From Diplodia intermedia (taxonomy: Eukaryota; Ascomycota; Dothideomycetes; Botryosphaeriales; Botryosphaeriaceae), in NCBI GenBank assembly GCA_021495925.1, contig JAKEKT010000090.1:1-64000 (forward strand): a stretch of 64,000 nt of DNA. Direction: 5' to 3'. Made by a program: the position numbers and the translations under genes. Below, in pieces: positions 59,143 through 64,000 of this stretch (its first letter is position 1; every line of letters starts with the position of its first letter). The notes under the pieces were generated by a model that worked only from the letters and a program-made list of their open reading frames with translations, ran no database searches and was not told where the DNA came from.

Positions 59143-61353
59143 TCACAGCTTACTCCCCGGCCTACAGCACTCGCCCTCCCCCTCCAACGCCCCGCCCTTC
59201 CCCACCGTCGCCGTGCCCGCACTCTGCTGATGCCTCTCCTGCGCACTGGTACTGCGATTAAACCCCTGCTCACTCGGCGGGACATCGAGGGCGGGATTCC
59301 TATCGAAGAAGTTGACGGGCTTGAGGGCGACCTTGAGGACCTCGACGGGCATGACGGGGAAGTCCTCGATGCGGGGGACGTGGTTGATGCCGAACTGGAC
59401 GAAGACGACAATATCAGCGTCGAGGGCGGGGTCGGCGCGGGCGGCCCAGGAGCGCACGCCGGTGCCGCCGCGCGACTGGTTGGTGTAGCGGCCGCCGGCG
59501 TAGAGCTCGCCGTCGCGGTGCGCGACGAGGTAGATGTCGTGGTCGGCGAACTCGGCGCGCGCGTGGTTGAACGAGTCGGCGTCGGCCAGCATCTTCTGGA
59601 ACGGCGGCGCGTGGATCTTGTACGCGACGGGTGCGCCGTTGACCGGGTTGCGCACGCCCGCGTTGACGATCTTGAAGACGCGGTTCGCCGACGTCGAGAG
59701 GTCGTAGCCGCCGGTCGTGGTGACGGGCGTCTCGGTGACGGTGTAGCCGGTGCCGTGCGGGTTGGTCGCCGGGTCGCGCGGCATGGGGTGCGCTTCGCTG
59801 TAGACGAGGCGGTTGGCGTGGCCGTCCAGGGCGGGGTCGATGCGCAGCGAGAAGATGTGCTGGTGGTGGACGGCGAGGACGCCGGGGTGCACGACGGTGC
59901 CGAAGGGGACGCTGAGGCCTTCGTCGATGGGTTGGGTGGAGAGGATGCCGGTGGCGCGGACCTCGTAGGCGAGCTCGCCGGCTTGGTTGAATTGGAAGGC
60001 CAGGATGTACTCGTAGTTGGAGACGGTGATGATGCTTTGCAGGACGAGCTCGCGGTTGCGCACCACGGCGGCACGGCCGGTTCGGTAGTTGGTGTGCTTC
60101 CAGCCGATTCCCGCGTCTTGCTCATGGATGCAGACCACGTTGGGCATGTCGACCGTGTCGCCTTTGTCGTCGGACAACACGGACGAGAGGTAGTAGATGT
60201 GGCCGAGGCAGTCGCAGCCCAGCTGTAGGTTGTTCGCCATGATGCCCGCGCCTGCGTCGCCCAGGTCGAATGCCGACTTCTTGTGGTAGGGGTGGCGCGG
60301 GTCCGCGTAGGGGATGTTCATGTCGGAGAGCGAGATGCGGTAGAACAGTGAGCGGTTGTCGTATCGCACGTCGTACAGAACCATGCCTTCGCGCTGGTTG
60401 AAGCCCACCCGGAACCTCCACTTCTGCCATTCAATGACTGATGACGTGCCCTCCTGGGTGACGGTGAATGAAGCACCCTCGGGCTGCACGACTCTCAGCG
60501 GCTTCAGGTCTGTGCGGAGCTGCTGGGCCTCTGGGATGTACTCGTTGGGCGGATGGATCTTGAGAGGACCGAGGGGCTTGATCTTCTCGTCGGCACCCGT
60601 CGGCAGGACGTCGATCCGGATGACGGTCATGGTCTCGGTGCTGATGACGGGAGAAATAGGAAGGGGCAGGGCGTAATGGTTGGAGTCGGCTTCGTTGGGG
60701 TTGAGCGGGTCCCGCATGTACATGAAGCACTGGTACATGCGGTCGTCGTCGTCGACGCCGTCGGATCCGTAGATCCAGGGGTCAATCACCACCACGGTGC
60801 CTTTGGGCAGCTGCAGCTTGGCTATCTCGGCCTGCACGCCCACGTCCTCCAATGCAGTCTTCTCGATTGCCACGATCTCATCACCATCGCCATTCGCATG
60901 GACATTGGGACCTAACCGGACGTTTCTCTCAACGCTGCCAGCGCCAAGGTCTACTATGGCCTCGTGGTACTTGTTCTGGTTTCGCGTCAGCAAAGTCAGC
61001 ACTTTTGAGGGACCCAATGAGACTTTGCCAAGTGAAGATTTCCCCGCTCTTATGATAATCCAAATGCCATGACGTACCGTGTTGCGGATGTAGTAGTTCA
61101 CGAAGGCCTTTCGGCGGATGTTGGGGCGTGGGGCTCCGGTGTGCTCAGCTTCCAAGTAAGGGACGACTTCGGCCTTGGGAGGCTCCTCTAACGTCACGGC
61201 CTTGAAGTGCAGGTTCGTGCCTTGCGGCCAGGCACTCTGAATAATGGCGGATGCAGCCTTGATTTCGTCCCCGGTGAGCGGTGCTAGCGGATGGGCTGCC
61301 GTCTGCGTGGCGGGCCGCACAGGCAAGTTTGGGATAGACTCGGCATAAGACAT
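59143..61353 (-). CDS. Peroxisomal copper amine oxidase
   Basis: Oxidises primary amines to aldehydes, ammonia and hydrogen peroxide using copper and topaquinone. Exons 61353-61078 and 60975-59143 give 702 aa. The 102-nt intron joins IRNT to NKYHEAIVDL as in homologues. The topaquinone precursor is Y413 in TVSNYEY. The catalytic base is D329 in AFDLGDAG, and the copper ligands are H463 and H465 (HQHIFSLRID) and H624 (NHVPRIEDFP). The protein ends in SKL, a type-1 peroxisomal targeting signal, which fits a nitrogen-source amine oxidase. An ATG 15 codons upstream (61,398) is in frame but lies only about 15 bases from the TATA box, so I prefer the second Met. The stop is 141 bases from the convergent HET gene. 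Confidence 0.93.
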   Translation of the reverse strand: MSYAESIPNLPVRPATQTAAHPLAPLTGDEIKAASAIIQSAWPQGTNLHFKAVTLEEPPKAEVVPYLEAEHTGAPRPNIRRKAFVNYYIRNTVRHGIWIIIRAGKSSLGKVSLGPSKVLTLLTRNQNKYHEAIVDLGAGSVERNVRLGPNVHANGDGDEIVAIEKTALEDVGVQAEIAKLQLPKGTVVVIDPWIYGSDGVDDDDRMYQCFMYMRDPLNPNEADSNHYALPLPISPVISTETMTVIRIDVLPTGADEKIKPLGPLKIHPPNEYIPEAQQLRTDLKPLRVVQPEGASFTVTQEGTSSVIEWQKWRFRVGFNQREGMVLYDVRYDNRSLFYRISLSDMNIPYADPRHPYHKKSAFDLGDAGAGIMANNLQLGCDCLGHIYYLSSVLSDDKGDTVDMPNVVCIHEQDAGIGWKHTNYRTGRAAVVRNRELVLQSIITVSNYEYILAFQFNQAGELAYEVRATGILSTQPIDEGLSVPFGTVVHPGVLAVHHQHIFSLRIDPALDGHANRLVYSEAHPMPRDPATNPHGTGYTVTETPVTTTGGYDLSTSANRVFKIVNAGVRNPVNGAPVAYKIHAPPFQKMLADADSFNHARAEFADHDIYLVAHRDGELYAGGRYTNQSRGGTGVRSWAARADPALDADIVVFVQFGINHVPRIEDFPVMPVEVLKVALKPVNFFDRNPALDVPPSEQGFNRSTSAQERHQQSAGTATVGKGGALEGEGECCRPGSKL

Positions 61354-61412
61354 GGCGGCTGGAGAGTGAGGGAATGAGGCAGCGGGCGTTGGGTACACGA
61401 TGGCGCGAAATA

Positions 61413-61425
61413 GCTATATATAATG
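61413..61425 (-). promoter_or_regulatory. TATA box of the amine oxidase gene
   Basis: The minus strand reads ATTATATATAGC here. It sits about 65 bases before the preferred ATG at 61,353, but too close to the alternative ATG at 61,398 for transcription to start upstream of it. Confidence 0.6.
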
Positions 61426-62478
61426 GCCACGGCGGCTAGATGGCAGGGTTCCGAGGACCGCTGACAGCGCGCTTGAGTGGGCGATAAGGAAAGTGGGGAT
61501 GGGCATTTTGTGGTCGTCGATTGCGGAGCTGCGTGGACTTGCCCCGCTGGGTATAGCGCTCCTGCCGTGGATTGGCTGCTTGCCACCGACCCGGAGCGAT
61601 CGCGGCCCCTCGATGCTTTGCCGTTAACTAGCCCATGGCACGCCGTGTCACCTCGAGCTGCGAATGCCCGTTTTTGAAGCGAATGACTGAGGTTGCCCGT
61701 GCGTTTGAGCCATCTTCTGCCTCCAACCGTCGTGAGAAGGCCAACAAGGCCAACTGCCGCTTAGCCGCACCGATGCGGAAATCCTACGCGCCAAAGTAGG
61801 TGCACGCCATTGATCTACACACTGCGCACCAATTCGGCCAGTGTAACACATGTTGACCGCATCGCAGCGCATGCTCCACTCCGGCGTTGGATCGGTGATG
61901 CTGACTGCGGGCATCGTTAGATGGGAAGGCTTGGAGTAAATCAGCGTCGACAGCGAGGGCGCTTCCAGAAGGTGTGGTGTCCCACGGAAGCTCTAGTTAC
62001 CAAAGCCTGCCTAGGAAGACGCAAGGTACGGTCAAGCCAGCGGGCACTAAGGTAGTCAGATGGCCCAACACCCGCTGGCCGAGGATTTCAACTGAGCCGC
62101 AGATACTCAAGCGGCCTGCAAGTGGTCAGTGAGGTGAAAAAGTGCGCTGTCGGGCGTGCGCCGCCCAACAAGAGCTTCAACTGTTCGAACCTTGGTTGCG
62201 CTTCATAAAGTCGTGGATACTGCCAGAAGAAAGAGTAGTTGGGCGCGCGGGCGGTGACGCGAGCACGGACCATATCTTAATTGCTGGGCAGTTTCCTTGG
62301 AGCTTTCGAAAGCAAAGCTACCGCGTCACAGTCGAGCTCCCCCGCCCACCGCAAATCCCGTTAGCCACGCGCCGAAAGCTGTCCTCTTGAGCTACATCCG
62401 CGTTGTAGCCGCCTCTGACCGCCCGTTTTCGCGAGCGCAGAAACCTTTGTCGCGCTGCGTCTGCAGCCCTCTTTCACC
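61426..62478. other. Divergent promoter region of amine oxidase and CstF64 genes
   Basis: About 1.1 kb between two divergent start codons. Apart from the TATA box on the amine-oxidase side, no gene or RNA feature is recognised. A TTCGAA-containing word near 62,185 was checked as a tRNA B-box and rejected. Confidence 0.5.
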
Positions 62479-63452
62479 ATGCCTCCAGAGAAAGGCGGAA
62501 GGGTTGTCTTCATCGGCAACATCCCCTATGGTACGTCGCATGCACTCACTCGGCCATATGCGTGCCATTTCTGACCTTGTGCAAAGGTGTGAGCGAGGAG
62601 CTCATCACCGAAACCCTCAGTCGCGTTGGCCAGGTCCTCAACTTCCGCCTCGTCTACGACAAAGACTCGGGCAGACCCAAGGGCTTTGGCTTCGCCGAGT
62701 TTTCCGATGCTGAAGACGCCGCCTCCGCCGTGCGAAACCTCAACGATTACGAGCTTATGGGCCGCAAGTTGAGGGTTGACTACTCCAACGATAACGGTGC
62801 TGGCGATAGTGCGCCTGCGAACTACAACCCACCTCAACCCGCCTCCAACGGCCAAGATGCGCCGCCCTCTACCACACTCCCTCCCCTGCCACCGGGCGTC
62901 GACGTGCCGCCAAACCTTACCTGTCCCGACGCCATCTCCAAGACGCTCCAAACCCTCCCTCCCCCACAATTGCTGGATATACTCTCGCAGATGAAGGGAC
63001 TGGTGACCACCGACCCGGCCAAGGCCACTGAACTGTTGAGACAGGCCCCGCAGCTGTCGTTTGCCATCTTCCAGGCACTGCTGCTTCTTGGACTAATCGA
63101 CCAGTCTCTCCTCACCTCGGTCGTGGACACGACAACGATTCCGCAAGCGGAACCTCAGCCACAGCCTGCCGCCACGCCCATGCCGCCCCAGGCATTCCCG
63201 GGGTACCCGCCCCAGCAGCCTAGCCGTGGCGTGATGAACGTCCCTACTCCCCCTGTTGGCAATCCATACCAACAACCTCCGATGCCGATGCAGCAGCCTG
63301 CCGCTCAACCACAGGTACCTTTCGACCAACAGGCGCTGATTCGGCAGGTGATGCAAATGTCGCCGGACACCATAGCGGCTTTGCCGCCGAACGACCGAGC
63401 GCAGATAGAAGCGCTGCGGGCGCGCATCATGGCGACGGGATCGCCCTTCTAG
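62479..63452 (+). CDS. RNA15: CstF64/Rna15-like mRNA 3'-end processing factor
   Basis: RNA-binding subunit of cleavage factor that reads U/GU-rich sequences near poly(A) sites. Exons 62479-62530 and 62587-63452 give 305 aa. The first exon encodes MPPEKGGRVVFIGNIPYG, supplying RNP2 of the RRM (VVFIGNIPYG). RNP1 is KGFGFAEF near residue 72. The CstF hinge (about 125-190, ISKTLQTLPPPQLLDILSQM, then KATELLRQAPQLSFAIFQALLLLG) binds the Rna14/CstF77 partner. A Pro/Gln-rich linker leads to the C-terminal three-helix domain (DQQALIRQVMQMSPDTIAAL, PNDRAQIEALRARI). The RRM-hinge-C layout identifies the family. The 56-nt intron ends in AAAG. Confidence 0.92.
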
Positions 63453-64000
63453 AAAAGGGCCGGATGGACGGAGGCAAAAGGGTGGCCTAGACGGGCGTTT
63501 GGCGCAAGTTTTGCATAATCTGGGCAATGGCGGAGCTTTTTGATATGCGGAATGACGAGGCATACCATTCTGAATTTGTAAATTACTACATATGCAGACG
63601 ACCGGTCAGTTGGCTGCACGCAAGGGAGGAGCGGGGGCCGTCGGGGCTCCAATGGTTTGCGACGGAGCGCGGGAACGACACCAGGGCCCGGCGATACCTG
63701 GCAGAGCAGCAAGACAGATGAATCGAATGCTATTTGACACGTCTCGGCAGTAGGGCTGACATCGAGCTCCGATCACGCTTTCACGTGTGGATTTGCGTGA
63801 GGGTGCGGCTCTCCGGATTTTAATTCGGTGGCTGGGCCGCAATGTGATCACCGACCCGCTCGGATCGCCAGCTCAGAGCTCTGTGCGCTGCAGCCCGCGT
63901 CCAACCACAACTCGCCGCGCGCTGCACCTCTCATTCGCCCTCGGCTGGAGACCGCAACCCTCACAAGATCGCACACCGAACACCTTGCACCGGCCAGCGC
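63453..64000. other. 3' flank of the CstF64 gene
   Basis: Probable 3' UTR and then intergenic DNA up to the window edge. Open frames here are short and on both strands. Nothing else is recognised. Confidence 0.5.

Noticed and set aside
61354..61398. Upstream ATG as the amine oxidase start
   Set aside because: It lies about 15 bases from the TATA box, and the extra 15 residues are low in conservation value, so the second Met was preferred.
62150..62215. Possible tRNA because of GGTTCGAAC on the minus strand
   Set aside because: No A-box, acceptor pairing or anticodon arm could be placed around it.

Overview
The window is nuclear DNA from a filamentous ascomycete, most likely a Sordariomycete, though the genus cannot be named. 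Spliceosomal introns of about 50-100 nt with GT...AG ends, GC-rich coding sequence, a HET-domain gene, a Zn2Cys6 regulator and a secreted cellobiose dehydrogenase all point that way. So does a left-hand block with the signature of repeat-induced point mutation (RIP).

Bases 1 to about 12,250 are AT-rich and almost free of CA and TG dinucleotides, while CG is kept. No intact gene lies there. The block holds tRNA-like relics (30-178), an array of about 177-bp self-complementary units (252-1110), the integrase/chromodomain end of a Ty3/Gypsy element on + (about 1200-2290), three copies of a short repeat (3446-4495), and a non-LTR retrotransposon on - whose reverse transcriptase is still readable (core about 6480-7090).

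From 12,300 to 33,040 six genes all lie on the minus strand: cellobiose dehydrogenase, an M28 aminopeptidase, a two-finger CCCH protein, a secreted Ser/Thr-rich wall-type protein, a Gly/Pro-rich protein and the cleavage/polyadenylation factor CPSF100/Cft2. A weak, possibly degraded gene lies near 20.0-20.7 kb. A Zn2Cys6 regulator with an AT-hook follows on + (36,214-37,994).

Next comes a 13.8-kb GC-rich interval (37,995-51,840) with no gene I can support. It is full of short tandem repeats, homopolymers and palindromes.

The right end is compact: a full-size ABCG transporter (+), a HET-domain protein (+), a peroxisomal copper amine oxidase (-), and the CstF64/Rna15-type RNA-binding factor (+). 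Two subunits of the mRNA 3'-end machinery (CPSF100 and CstF64) therefore lie about 30 kb apart. The secreted oxidoreductase, peptidase and wall protein fit a plant-material-degrading or plant-associated life style, which is inference. Exon coordinates in the entries were assigned by eye from reading frame, splice consensus and family conservation.
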